Assembly (NCBI GenBank): GCA_964619885.1 | Contig: CAZUGA010000039.1 | Coordinates: forward strand, 1 to 42,855 | Length of the DNA stretch: 42,855 nucleotides | Direction of reading: 5' to 3' | From: CAZUGA01 sp964619885 | GTDB taxonomy: Bacteria; Pseudomonadota; Gammaproteobacteria; Methylococcales; UBA1147 | In this document: one piece after another, positions 35,235 to 42,855 of the stretch | Layout of the letters: each line of letters starts with the position of its first letter | Position numbering within the stretch: the stretch's first letter is position 1 | The notes under the pieces: model-generated | Told to the model about the DNA's origin: nothing | Database searches by the model: none | Seen by the model: the letters and a program-made list of their open reading frames with translations, nothing else | Program-made: the position numbers and the translations under genes

Positions 35235-37136
35235 ATGTGTGGTATTTGTGGAATAATGGCATTGGGTTCGACGCCGCGTCGAACCGATCAGGAATTGATC
35301 GACAGAATGACGGATAGCCTTGCGCATCGTGGACCGAATGACCGCGGTACTTGGCGCGACGATCGCATCTCATTGGGGCACAGGAGACTTTCGGTTATCG
35401 ACCTTTCTTCCGCAGGTCACCAGCCCATGGAAAATGAAGAAGGCACGGTTATCATTGCCTACAATGGTGAGGTCTATAACTTTAAAGAATTAAGAAAACG
35501 CTACGACTTGGACGAGCGCGGTCATGTTTTTCGTTCGCAAACCGATACCGAGGTATTGGTTCATCTATACGAAGAAATCGGCTTGGATATGGTTTCGGAA
35601 TTAAACGGAATGTTTGCAATGGCGATTTGGGATGCTCGTCAGGGTGAGCTGCATTTGATTCGAGATCGATACGGCATTAAGCCGTTGTTTTATCAATTCG
35701 ATCAGGGACATTTCAGGTTTGGGTCTGAGATTAAAGCGATCATCGCGGATGCTAGGGTTACTAGAAAACCCTCGATACAAGCGCTACACGATTTTTTGAC
35801 ATTCAATTACGTTCCAGGCACGCAAACCGCGTTTGACGGTATCCAAGAAGTCGCCCCAGGGCACGTAATGACGGTTGGGTCTGAAGGTATTACCGAGCAA
35901 AAACGCTATTGGGATTTGGATTTTTCGGTAGATCATTCAATCGACGAAAATGCCGCTGTAACTCGCGCTTACGAATTAATGGATTTATCGGTACGTCGGC
36001 GCCTTATCGCCGACGTACCGGTTGGCGTCCTGCTATCTGGCGGTTTAGACTCGAGTACGCTCGTGGCGCTGATGAGCAAGCATACCAATGAGCGTATCCA
36101 TACCTATTCGGTTGGTTTTGAAGACCAAAGCTTCAATGAACTGCCGTTCGCAAAAATTGTTGCCGATCAGTTCAATACAATCCATAGAGAGGTATTGATT
36201 ACCGCGGACAGCGTCAAAGCGATGCTGCCAAAATACTTGAGCTATATAGACGAACCCTACGGCGATGGTTCGGCCATCCCCACTTATTATGTCTGCGAAA
36301 GCGCCAAGGATGAAGTTGTGGTTGTTTTGTCCGGGGAAGGCGGCGATGAGACATTTGCAGGTTACGAAACATACTCGGCGTACCATGCATCGAAATGGTT
36401 CAGTCGCGTGCCGCGCGCGTTGCGCAGCAACGTCATTGCGCCTTTGGTCAACCTGCTCCCGGCCTCCGATAAAAAACTCAGTCTGGATTTTAAGTTAAAA
36501 AGGTTTCTTGGCGGGCAGGATCTTGAACCTGAACTGGCCCATCTTTGGTGGCGGATCGTGTTGAACGAATCGCAGAAATTAAATCTTTATAGCGACCAGG
36601 TTAAGAGTGAATTCGTTGCGGAGCAGTCCGATCGGCATTTCAAGGAAGCCTACTCACGATCCGGCGCGGCTGAGGTACTTTCCGGATTGATGTATATAGA
36701 TTCATCGGTTTTTTTGCCCGATGATTTAATGATAAAGAACGATAGAATGAGCATGGCTCATTCACTGGAAGCGCGCGTTCCGTTTACTGATCCCGAATTA
36801 ACCGGATACATGGCATCCGTGCCGTCGAAGCTGAAAATGAAACGCATGCGCAAAAAACATCTAATGCGTTTAGCGATGCAAAACGATCTACCGGATTCGA
36901 TTTTGAATAAGAAGAAAGTGGGTTTGGAGATGCCGTATTCCAGGTGGTTGAAGCATGAGCTCAACGATTTAATGAATCGTTACCTAGGGCCTGATCGTTT
37001 GGCGGAAACCGGAATATTTAAGCCTGGGCCGATTAAAGAATTAATCGATAATCACGTTTCTGGCAAACTCGATAACGGCAGACCGTTGTGGGGGTTGTTA
37101 AATTATATGATGTGGCATGAACTGTACATCGAATGA
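35235..37136 (+). CDS. asnB: Asparagine synthase-type glutamine amidotransferase
   Basis: A 633-residue protein of the class II amidotransferase/asparagine synthetase B family. After Met the sequence is CGICGIM, so Cys2 is the N-terminal nucleophile; the frame is open a further 27 codons but only the ATG at 35235 makes this active site. Then come AHRGPNDRG and YNGEVYN in the glutaminase domain, and LLSGGLDSSTLVAL and SGEGGDETFAGY in the ATP-dependent synthase domain. In polysaccharide clusters these proteins often amidate sugar carboxyls instead of aspartate. Which applies here is not resolved. The fold and activity class are clear. Confidence 0.93.
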   Translation: MCGICGIMALGSTPRRTDQELIDRMTDSLAHRGPNDRGTWRDDRISLGHRRLSVIDLSSAGHQPMENEEGTVIIAYNGEVYNFKELRKRYDLDERGHVFRSQTDTEVLVHLYEEIGLDMVSELNGMFAMAIWDARQGELHLIRDRYGIKPLFYQFDQGHFRFGSEIKAIIADARVTRKPSIQALHDFLTFNYVPGTQTAFDGIQEVAPGHVMTVGSEGITEQKRYWDLDFSVDHSIDENAAVTRAYELMDLSVRRRLIADVPVGVLLSGGLDSSTLVALMSKHTNERIHTYSVGFEDQSFNELPFAKIVADQFNTIHREVLITADSVKAMLPKYLSYIDEPYGDGSAIPTYYVCESAKDEVVVVLSGEGGDETFAGYETYSAYHASKWFSRVPRALRSNVIAPLVNLLPASDKKLSLDFKLKRFLGGQDLEPELAHLWWRIVLNESQKLNLYSDQVKSEFVAEQSDRHFKEAYSRSGAAEVLSGLMYIDSSVFLPDDLMIKNDRMSMAHSLEARVPFTDPELTGYMASVPSKLKMKRMRKKHLMRLAMQNDLPDSILNKKKVGLEMPYSRWLKHELNDLMNRYLGPDRLAETGIFKPGPIKELIDNHVSGKLDNGRPLWGLLNYMMWHELYIE

Positions 37137-37223
37137 GATAAAGACTCCCGGTGTTTTTGATCGTACAACCGGATGGAACGGATAGAAAAGCAAACCAGAA
37201 TATAGTATTGCCGGAGATGTAAA

Positions 37224-38771
37224 ATGGAGAAAGCCACGAATTATCCAGTGAGCGACGAATCCGCTTCGCAAAATTTTTCAAAAACGAAGGGTATCGCGAT
37301 CCGACTGTTTATTACCTGTTGGTTGGTATACTCCGTACATTTTACGACCAATATAGTTCGCGAGCTATATTTGACCATGTCGATAGGTGACCATTTTTCA
37401 TTCAAGGTAGATGAATATGCAAATATGCATCCGGACCTTTTCGAAAAAGAAGGGTACGGATGGCATCTAGGAAGCAATCCGGGCGTTTCCATGGTTGCGG
37501 CTGTGCCGTACGCGCTTTTACGGCCAATAACCGACAGGATTGTAGAAAAAGTGCGTGCGTCGAGATCGGCCGATGCAAATATCCAGCCCCCGGAATACGA
37601 CTCGCCGTGGCCGATGGCGAGAGAGTTTTTCAAGGAATCATGGCGCCGGGGCTTCGATATTAAATTCGGAATAGTTGCGATGATTACACAGGTGTTGTGT
37701 ATGGCACCTAGCTCCGCTCTTGCCGTAGTTCTGATGTTCTATCTGTTGCGCAGGGTATTCGAATCGAATAAGCCGGCTCTTTGGCTTTCTCTACTTTATG
37801 CATTCGGTACCCCGGTATTTTTTAGAACCGGTTTCTTAAACCACAATTTAATGTTGGGGCATATTGCCTTTCTTGGTTTTGTTGCGATCTGGAACCCATG
37901 GGAATCTACGCGGTGGAGTATACGCGCTAGATACCTGCTTGCCGGTGTAACCGGCGGCACGGCGGTTCTTTTTGACTACAGTGGGAGTATATTTCTACTA
38001 GGATTGTTTTTCTACGCGTTGGCCAAGAGTTTACAGCAAGGCTATCGTTCGGAAATTATTCGACATGGTTTTTGGTTTTTTCTGGGGACGCTACCGCCCA
38101 TTTTTCTATTGTGGTTTTACCAATGGGCGAGTTTTGGTAATCCGTTCCTGCCCGGGCAACATTGGATGCCGCCGGTCGAGTGGATCGATCTAGGGTATCA
38201 AGGATTCAGTTTACCTCAGTTGGAACTTTTTCTGTCATTGGGGTTTGATTATCGCTACGGACTATTTACTAGCGCTCCGTTGATGATTGCAGCCCTGGTT
38301 TATCCATTCTTCAATCGAGATGGGCATGCTCGATTGCCACAATTAGAGTCGCGGACAATTCTGTTTATATTTTTTGCGTTATGGGTCTTTTTTAGCTGTG
38401 TTAGCTATACGCGGTTGCAGTTTAATACTGGTATTCGATATATGACACCAATTTTTCCGTTTCTCTTCGTATTGACCGCAACAGTTTTAGCGCGAATACC
38501 GGCGAATGTGGTTTACTTTATTGGCCTTTTTTCCATCGCCGAATCCTGGGCTTTGGCCATGCACCGCGATGTAGAGCGTGGTATGGGTTTGCTAGACCCG
38601 TTGGCGACCGTATTCTTTGGCGGTTTCAAACTGCCGGCGTTGACAGTATTGTCGCGAATGGGCGGATCGTATGGAGAATATTTTTCCGCTGGCGTTTCGC
38701 CAATACCGATATTTCTGTTCGTCGGTGCATTTATCTTTGGGATTTGGTATCCGTTCAAAAAGTTGACTTGA
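37224..38771 (+). CDS. Multi-membrane GT-C-like protein of unknown function
   Basis: A 515-residue protein with around ten hydrophobic helices. The first (about 27-45) is followed by a large loop with DEYANMHPD and GSNPGVSM, and the later part has alternating helices and short loops. The pattern resembles GT-C membrane glycosyltransferases or O-antigen polymerase-like proteins, but no signature was recognised; this could even be a Wzy-like protein. GGAG seven bases before the ATG supports the start. It lies 87 bases after asnB and converges with another large membrane protein at 38827. Confidence 0.7.
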   Translation: MEKATNYPVSDESASQNFSKTKGIAIRLFITCWLVYSVHFTTNIVRELYLTMSIGDHFSFKVDEYANMHPDLFEKEGYGWHLGSNPGVSMVAAVPYALLRPITDRIVEKVRASRSADANIQPPEYDSPWPMAREFFKESWRRGFDIKFGIVAMITQVLCMAPSSALAVVLMFYLLRRVFESNKPALWLSLLYAFGTPVFFRTGFLNHNLMLGHIAFLGFVAIWNPWESTRWSIRARYLLAGVTGGTAVLFDYSGSIFLLGLFFYALAKSLQQGYRSEIIRHGFWFFLGTLPPIFLLWFYQWASFGNPFLPGQHWMPPVEWIDLGYQGFSLPQLELFLSLGFDYRYGLFTSAPLMIAALVYPFFNRDGHARLPQLESRTILFIFFALWVFFSCVSYTRLQFNTGIRYMTPIFPFLFVLTATVLARIPANVVYFIGLFSIAESWALAMHRDVERGMGLLDPLATVFFGGFKLPALTVLSRMGGSYGEYFSAGVSPIPIFLFVGAFIFGIWYPFKKLT

Positions 38772-38826
38772 AACAGGGCTGTGCGGTCGATATCCAACTT
38801 GGTATTTGCTATTTCTGTCAGCTTGG

Positions 38827-40479
38827 TTATTGTCCCCGGGGGCGACGTTGGAGAACATCATGGCGGCCAATTGTTTGAACGTTGGTGAAATGATTATCAA
38901 TATATTTATCCAGTAATAATCCACCTGTTTCCGGCAGGTTTGCACTCCGTGCTGCTTTAACCCGATCCAAAGTTTCGTCGGAAAAGATATGCGCCAGCAG
39001 CACGGTATTTACATTCGAGTTTTCTAGGTCGTCAATAATTTGCTGCTGAAAATCCGCACGATCGACGATTCCAGGATGCAATTGGTCGTGCCTCGTTGGG
39101 TTCATGCGATCGAGGATGAAGTACGTTTTGCTATCTCCAATAACCGTAACGTCATGGCGGTGTAAACCCAGGAACACGGGTTGATTATTCGGTGCAATTT
39201 CATCGACCATATTCTTCAGCCGGACCATATGATCATGTCTCTTGCTAGGAACCATTATCCCTGAGATCTTGGGCAAATCGGATCTTGTCATGGGCTCTAT
39301 TTTAGCCATCTGCTGTTCGTACAGCTGTTTCGTCAATAGCGAGACGATCCATAGTGTGGCAATAATCCCGCTGAGCGCAACAAGTGACCTGTATTTAACA
39401 GTACTATCATATTGGTCCAGTAAACGGTACGAAAGTCCACCCAATGCGGCAGCGTACAATGACAGGGAAATTATGTTGGTATTGATCTGTACATGAGCAG
39501 AACTGTAGTGAAACAGAAACGCTACAATGAAAATTGTGCCCGGTGCGACATATTCGGATCTTTGTTTGCCAAGGCCTAATCCAATAGAAAAAATTCCGAA
39601 CAAAAAGACCATTAATGGCAGATTGAACTGCACATAGCGAAATAGGTTGAATAGCATCTTCAAACGCCATTCATCGTATATCCCGATTGGGATCAACATC
39701 GGGTATTGTTCCGGGCGGGCGAAACGAAACACGGTTCCCGGGAAAACGACTAAATCTTGCCACATATCCGAGCCCGCGAGATACGCGAAATAAGACAGAA
39801 TCGGTCCAGCAATGATAGCGACGGCGATCAAAAATATTGCTAGATCAACGACGGCTGATCGAATGGCCTGAAATATACTTAAGGATCTAATCAGGTTGTG
39901 GACGACCAACCCGGAACTGATTGCAACGGCTGAGTATGCGGCCACATCGTGTTTGATTAAGATCGCCAAACCTATCGCGACCCCGGCGCCAGCGAGCTTA
40001 AATCGAGAATCTTCCTTGAAATAACGCGTGGTTAGATAAATCCCCGTCATCACAAGGAACAGCGTCGGTGGATATGGCCCGAGCTTGAGATAATAAGGGG
40101 TAGAAAATATCGCTGCCAATACGATCGATGTACATATCAATGCGATTGCTCTTTTGCCGACCAGAGAGACAATCAACCGAAAATACATACAAAGCGCGGC
40201 TGCACAAAACGTCGATGCGGCGGCGTATTCTACGATTAAATGGGTGCCAAAGATTCTAAAAAAGAACGCAAGTAGATAAAAAGAACCCGGTGCGTACAAG
40301 GTCCAAAAATCCCGATAGGGAATTTGTCCGGCAAGAATTCTTTCAGCACCGATAGTGGATGGGTGAATGCGCAGCGTTGTGAACCATTGGGTTGAAAACA
40401 AGGCTAATGAAACGCCCAATATGGCGATAACAAAAAGTGCGTCGTTTCGGGTTATCGAAGGCATTGAGGTTTTTTCCAT
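38827..40479 (-). CDS. GT39-like membrane glycosyltransferase, divergent
   Basis: A 550-residue protein with about eleven hydrophobic helices. The N-terminal part has HPSTIGAERILAGQIPYRDF followed by YAPGSFYLLAFFFRIFG, a pattern common in membrane glycosyltransferases related to the PMT/GT39 and DUF2029-like groups. The last 150 residues are soluble and periplasmic-like. The family is a reasonable guess; the donor and acceptor are not known. It is the only gene on the minus strand at this end of the glycan region, with no partner on the same strand. Confidence 0.75.
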   Translation of the reverse strand: MEKTSMPSITRNDALFVIAILGVSLALFSTQWFTTLRIHPSTIGAERILAGQIPYRDFWTLYAPGSFYLLAFFFRIFGTHLIVEYAAASTFCAAALCMYFRLIVSLVGKRAIALICTSIVLAAIFSTPYYLKLGPYPPTLFLVMTGIYLTTRYFKEDSRFKLAGAGVAIGLAILIKHDVAAYSAVAISSGLVVHNLIRSLSIFQAIRSAVVDLAIFLIAVAIIAGPILSYFAYLAGSDMWQDLVVFPGTVFRFARPEQYPMLIPIGIYDEWRLKMLFNLFRYVQFNLPLMVFLFGIFSIGLGLGKQRSEYVAPGTIFIVAFLFHYSSAHVQINTNIISLSLYAAALGGLSYRLLDQYDSTVKYRSLVALSGIIATLWIVSLLTKQLYEQQMAKIEPMTRSDLPKISGIMVPSKRHDHMVRLKNMVDEIAPNNQPVFLGLHRHDVTVIGDSKTYFILDRMNPTRHDQLHPGIVDRADFQQQIIDDLENSNVNTVLLAHIFSDETLDRVKAARSANLPETGGLLLDKYIDNHFTNVQTIGRHDVLQRRPRGQ

Positions 40480-40787
40480 CGGGTCGAACTTGTGTTTTTA
40501 GTATTTTAGGATTGCTACACTAGCATGCCATTGGATTTGCATCACGACAAGGATGCAAGGGTCTAGAATGCTTATGACTCTGCTAACAGCGAGGCGGAGG
40601 CAGCGCAAGATCTTTACTAGACATAGACGGAATCCTAAGAAGCGGTTTGGTTAAAAATGAATTCCCAAAAGCGAGTAGTTGTCAAACCAACCACGTAATC
40701 TTTGATAAAGAAGAGCTTAATTTTCAACCCCCCTTTTTCTCAACCGCTGTCTTTTTTAAGACTAGAGCAGGTGAAAAGGACCACAGG
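40480..40787. other. Intergenic stretch with a small hairpin
   Basis: About 310 bases upstream of the GT39-like gene. A hairpin TTGCATC (40537-40543) / GATGCAA (40552-40558) with an 8-nt loop is the only structure seen. No gene or convincing promoter was recognised. Confidence 0.45.
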
Positions 40788-41015
40788 TTATTGTTGTAGG
40801 GATTTGTACCGTTCGGTCACGAATTTCGCTAAAAAGGAAAAAAAGACCCAAAGTATGAAAAATCCTATCGCCGCCAGGATCCGAAAATTGAATAGGCTTG
40901 CAATCATTGCGAAAAAACTGGCAAGCGCGCAGAAGCTAACCAATAGAAGCCAAAACCAGCGTCTAGTAACAAACAAAAAGCAGGCAATTACCAATACATA
41001 TGGGATCCATTCCAT
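40788..41015 (-). CDS. Possible small membrane protein
   Basis: A 75-residue frame rich in Phe, Leu, Ala and Trp, with three hydrophobic stretches (about 5-18, 21-43 and 46-66) and a basic end. The composition looks like a real small membrane protein. No Shine-Dalgarno is visible before the ATG and no family is recognised. An overlapping plus-strand frame is a poorer candidate because it is very basic and featureless. Confidence 0.4.
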   Translation of the reverse strand: MEWIPYVLVIACFLFVTRRWFWLLLVSFCALASFFAMIASLFNFRILAAIGFFILWVFFSFLAKFVTERYKSLQQ

Positions 41016-41492
41016 AACTAAAGCGATCTAGTTAATTTCATAATTTAATTATTCAGGATTACATCAATGAATAAAAGTCTTACTCGTTAGATTTAGTATC
41101 TTGTAGCAATTTTTCCGATTTAACAGTCAATTCAAATTTCAGCGCCTAGCAGAAAATTAACCCGGTTGACGCCGGTTTTGAATGTCAATATTGAATCTAG
41201 ATGATGTGAATAGTTATTTTATTTGTGTTTCCATTATTTAGGTGTTTAATATCTAGTGATGAATCGTGGTCGAAATCAGAGGTGCGTATTCTCCAATGTG
41301 GCATATATTTTTCACCTGTAGGCTACGAAATTCGTCAAGGAAATGCGTAATTTTGTATACGGAGTGTGTTGACACATCAATAAAAATTGTCACTTTAATT
41401 CGGACCCTACGTTTTGACCTTGCTTAATGATGTAGTAGCGCAACTTTTTTTGAACGGCCGTAAAATAAAATTTCAACGATGGAGAATCACAA
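41016..41492. other. AT-rich intergenic stretch before the YCII gene
   Basis: About 480 AT-rich bases. TTGACA (41369-41374) is a perfect -35 hexamer with TTTAAT 19 bases further on (41394-41399), a possible promoter for the YCII-family gene. No gene or other structure was recognised. Confidence 0.45.
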
Positions 41493-41822
41493 ATGTCTCA
41501 ATACATCATTGTTTATCTTGGCGGGGATCATCCTTCTAGTCCTGAGGAAGCTAAGCAACATTTTGCTAAGTATATGGATTGGATATCCTCGTTGGGCGAA
41601 TCTGCGGTGAGCCCTGTCAATCCGCTCAAGAATACGAGCACCGTGAACCCAGATGGTTCCGTCAGCAGTGGAGGATCCACATCAATGTCTGGTTTTACAA
41701 TAGTTGAAGCGGATTCTATGGAGGCGGCGTTGTCGATTGCGCGAGCTTGCCCGTTTCTCGATGTTGGCGGTTCACTTGAGGTGTCAGAATTGGTGGAGAT
41801 GCCACGCCAAAAACAAACATAG
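41493..41822 (+). CDS. YCII-family protein
   Basis: A 109-residue cytoplasmic protein with the ferredoxin-like fold pattern of YCII-related proteins: YIIVYLGG at the start, AKYMDWISSLGE in the first helix, and GFTIVEADSMEAALSIARACPFL. The usual strand-loop with GP or PF is partly replaced by a Ser/Gly-rich loop (VSSGGSTSMSG). No enzymatic activity is known for most members. GGAG 12 bases before the ATG supports the start. It stands alone, with AT-rich flanks, just before the integron cassette region; no attC follows it, so it is probably a chromosomal gene and not a cassette. Confidence 0.8.
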   Translation: MSQYIIVYLGGDHPSSPEEAKQHFAKYMDWISSLGESAVSPVNPLKNTSTVNPDGSVSSGGSTSMSGFTIVEADSMEAALSIARACPFLDVGGSLEVSELVEMPRQKQT

Positions 41823-41865
41823 CGCATCGGATAAAAAGTAATTGCGGTTTTCTCGGGAACAATAA

Positions 41866-42075
41866 CGTCTAACTAGTTTAAAATTCTCCAGAAAATATCG
41901 CGATGTTTACCTCCCAACTGATTTGAGCGAAGCCATTCGCAGTTTACAAAACGAGCAAATTAAAGCCATTCTTGTCTCTAAAGATCCAATCAACAATCAG
42001 GCGGGTGATATCGTGGGCGTCATTACTGCCGACGATATAGCGCGGCACAGCAGTCGATGGGCGGATTTTATATGA
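41866..42075 (+). pseudogene. CBS-domain remnant without a start
   Basis: The frame 41866-42075 encodes about 69 residues: ...SLKFSRKYRDVYLPTDLSEA and RSLQNEQIKAILVSKDPINN, then GDIVGVITADDIARHSSRW and a stop. The pattern of D...AI..L....I.A..V......IVGVIT.DDIARH is a CBS domain. No ATG or GTG lies in frame before the domain and a stop precedes at 41863, so it is the 3' remnant of a longer gene such as a transporter or channel with a C-terminal CBS pair. A second CBS copy was not found. Confidence 0.65.
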
Positions 42076-42301
42076 GAAAGGATTCCATTGCGGTATTCCA
42101 AATATGGATAAAGACGTGAATCGGTGTTAAACGTGTTGTGGATAGCAGAAAAACGGGAAAGTGTAGCGACCTCTTTTGTTCTTAGTTGTATGATTAATCG
42201 GGGATTTGAGTGTGAAGAGCCGCGTTGTAGAATGTGCGGTAATTAACGTAATATACGGCGTCTGTATATTATTTTATTATCCTATGCTGTCTAATTAACT
42301 G
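42076..42301. other. Stretch between the CBS remnant and the cassette
   Basis: About 225 bases with no gene. AATATAC and GTATATT (around 42249-42274) form a small hairpin. The right end reads ...TAACT-G and meets the cassette at G42301; it does not look like a full attC or attI by eye. Confidence 0.45.
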
Positions 42302-42803
42302 TTAGAAGCCATGCTTAGACTAATTATTCTGTTTGGAATATTGGCGCTGATTGGGTGTCAGGCAAAATCGACAGGTAGCGAGTATTTAATTGGAAAATGG
42401 AAGTCTGATGAGAAGCGCACGCTTGATTCTATGAATAGTGTAGATGGCGTAACACCGAAAGCGAGAAAACTATTTGAGTCAGACTTCTTTGGTAGCGTGA
42501 TTATTGAATATAGAGCAGATGTTGTTCGTTCAATTGATGAGAAAGAAGATTATGTCTCAGACTTTGTCCCGTATGAAGTAATTGAGGTAACAGACAAATA
42601 TATTCGAATAAAGGAGTGGAGTGATCTGTTACAGGAGTACGAAGAATGGAATATTTATATGGAGGGTGACTGCTACTACGTCATTACCAGTAAATTCAAT
42701 TTCAAGGAGTATTTTTGTAGGTATGGGTAATGGCTTCTAACAAATCATTCGAGTACGCCCCTTCGGGGCCGGACGCGCTAACGCGCGCCGCTCAATTCAA
42801 CCG
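42302..42803 (+). mobile_element. Integron gene cassette
   Basis: A cassette is bounded by two G/TTAGA crossover points, at 42301/42302 and 42803/42804. The left edge reads GTTAGAAGCC (42301-42310), the exact reverse complement of GGCTTCTAAC (42732-42741) at the start of the attC. This is what results when a circular cassette is opened at its attC. One gene fills most of it, in the usual orientation, with its ATG directly after the left edge. Confidence 0.88.
42311..42730 (+). CDS. Cassette-borne small lipoprotein
   Basis: A 139-residue protein with a signal peptide and lipobox LIGC (Cys16), so a probable lipoprotein. The mature part has GKWKSDEKRTLDSMN, a pattern somewhat like small beta-barrel lipocalin-type or stress lipoproteins (IGKWKSDE), then beta-rich stretches (GSVIIEYRADVV, YEVIEVTDKYIRIKEW). 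I do not recognise a family. It starts ten bases after the cassette edge and stops six bases before the R'' box of the attC, as cassette genes do. It is more AT-rich than nearby housekeeping genes. Confidence 0.85.
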   Translation: MLRLIILFGILALIGCQAKSTGSEYLIGKWKSDEKRTLDSMNSVDGVTPKARKLFESDFFGSVIIEYRADVVRSIDEKEDYVSDFVPYEVIEVTDKYIRIKEWSDLLQEYEEWNIYMEGDCYYVITSKFNFKEYFCRYG

Positions 42804-42808
42804 TTAGA
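42735..42808 (-). repeat. attC recombination site
   Basis: R'' TTCTAAC (42735-42741) and R' GTTAGA (42803-42808) bracket the site. The L'' segment ATTCGAG (42747-42753) and L' segment CTCAAT (42791-42796) pair with one extra base in L'', giving the extrahelical G on the bottom strand that integrases need. The centre carries GCCCC-TTC-GGGGC and CGCG-CTAA-CGCG hairpins. About 74 bases, a normal size. Recombination is expected on the bottom strand at G42803/T42804. Confidence 0.88.
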
Positions 42809-42817
42809 GAAAATAAA

Positions 42818-42855
42818 ATGAAATGCCTTAGTCATAGTAATGAAGCTTATGTTAT
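42818..42855 (+). CDS. Start of the next cassette gene (partial)
   Basis: An ATG 14 bases after the attC crossover opens a frame (MKCLSHSNEAYV...) that runs off the right edge. Its placement is typical of the first gene codons of a following cassette. Only 12 residues are visible, so no function can be given. Confidence 0.45.
   Translation, partial: MKCLSHSNEAYV

Noticed and set aside
40702..41031. Basic plus-strand frame opposite the small membrane protein
   Set aside because: Very Lys/Arg/Asn-rich, without domain or ribosome binding site; it looks like the antisense of a hydrophobic frame.
41085..41092. CGTTAGAT as a possible cassette boundary
   Set aside because: No R''/L''-like partner upstream and no pairing arms, so probably chance.
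41869..41874. TCTAAC as a possible attC start after the YCII gene
   Set aside because: No matching GTTAG box at a normal attC distance; the next one is about 430 bases away.

Overview
The window looks like a chromosomal segment of a gammaproteobacterium of moderate GC content. The order guaB-guaA-tadA-mltF, a TrhO/YceA protein, a DeaD/CsdA helicase with a DbpA-type C-terminus and a type II tRNA-Ser with encoded CCA all fit that group. Nothing seen fixes a genus. No IS element, phage module, CRISPR array, rRNA or replication origin was found.

Left part (1-13202), mostly housekeeping: the 3' end of an EAL-HDOD signalling protein; an unknown membrane protein whose start region is bracketed by a perfect 14-bp inverted repeat; guaB and guaA (the IMP-to-GMP branch) followed by tadA; convergent mltF; tRNA-Ser(CGA); two small envelope proteins; a MetX-family acyltransferase that looks like the serine O-succinyltransferase subtype; deaD; and trhO, which is preceded by a perfect 20-nt palindrome.

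Middle (13203-40479), a long surface-glycan region. It opens with a small membrane protein and a membrane-anchored FAD oxidoreductase that share an uncommon LPGY-containing membrane module. A polysaccharide deacetylase and a GT2 follow. Next are a minus-strand GT4/epimerase pair and a plus-strand run (GtrB/DPM-like GT2, membrane-tailed epimerase-like protein, GMC-like oxidoreductase, LPG-synthase-like flippase, GT4). Facing that run is a minus-strand run (Gfo/Idh/MocA oxidoreductase, GT2, Wzx-like flippase, paralogous GT2). The last block holds a CmoA-like methyltransferase, a GT39-type transferase, an AsnB-type amidotransferase and two large multi-membrane GT-C-like proteins. Together they carry functions for activating and modifying sugars, assembling a lipid-linked glycan and moving it across the inner membrane. 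The product cannot be read from sequence, and no clear Wzy, Wzz or ABC exporter was recognised. Frequent strand switching suggests the block was assembled piecemeal.

Right end (40480-42855): a sparse region with a possible tiny membrane protein, a YCII-family protein and a start-less CBS-domain remnant. It ends in a complete integron gene cassette (42302-42803) that carries a small lipoprotein gene and a textbook attC site, followed by the first bases of a second cassette. No integrase gene lies in the window.
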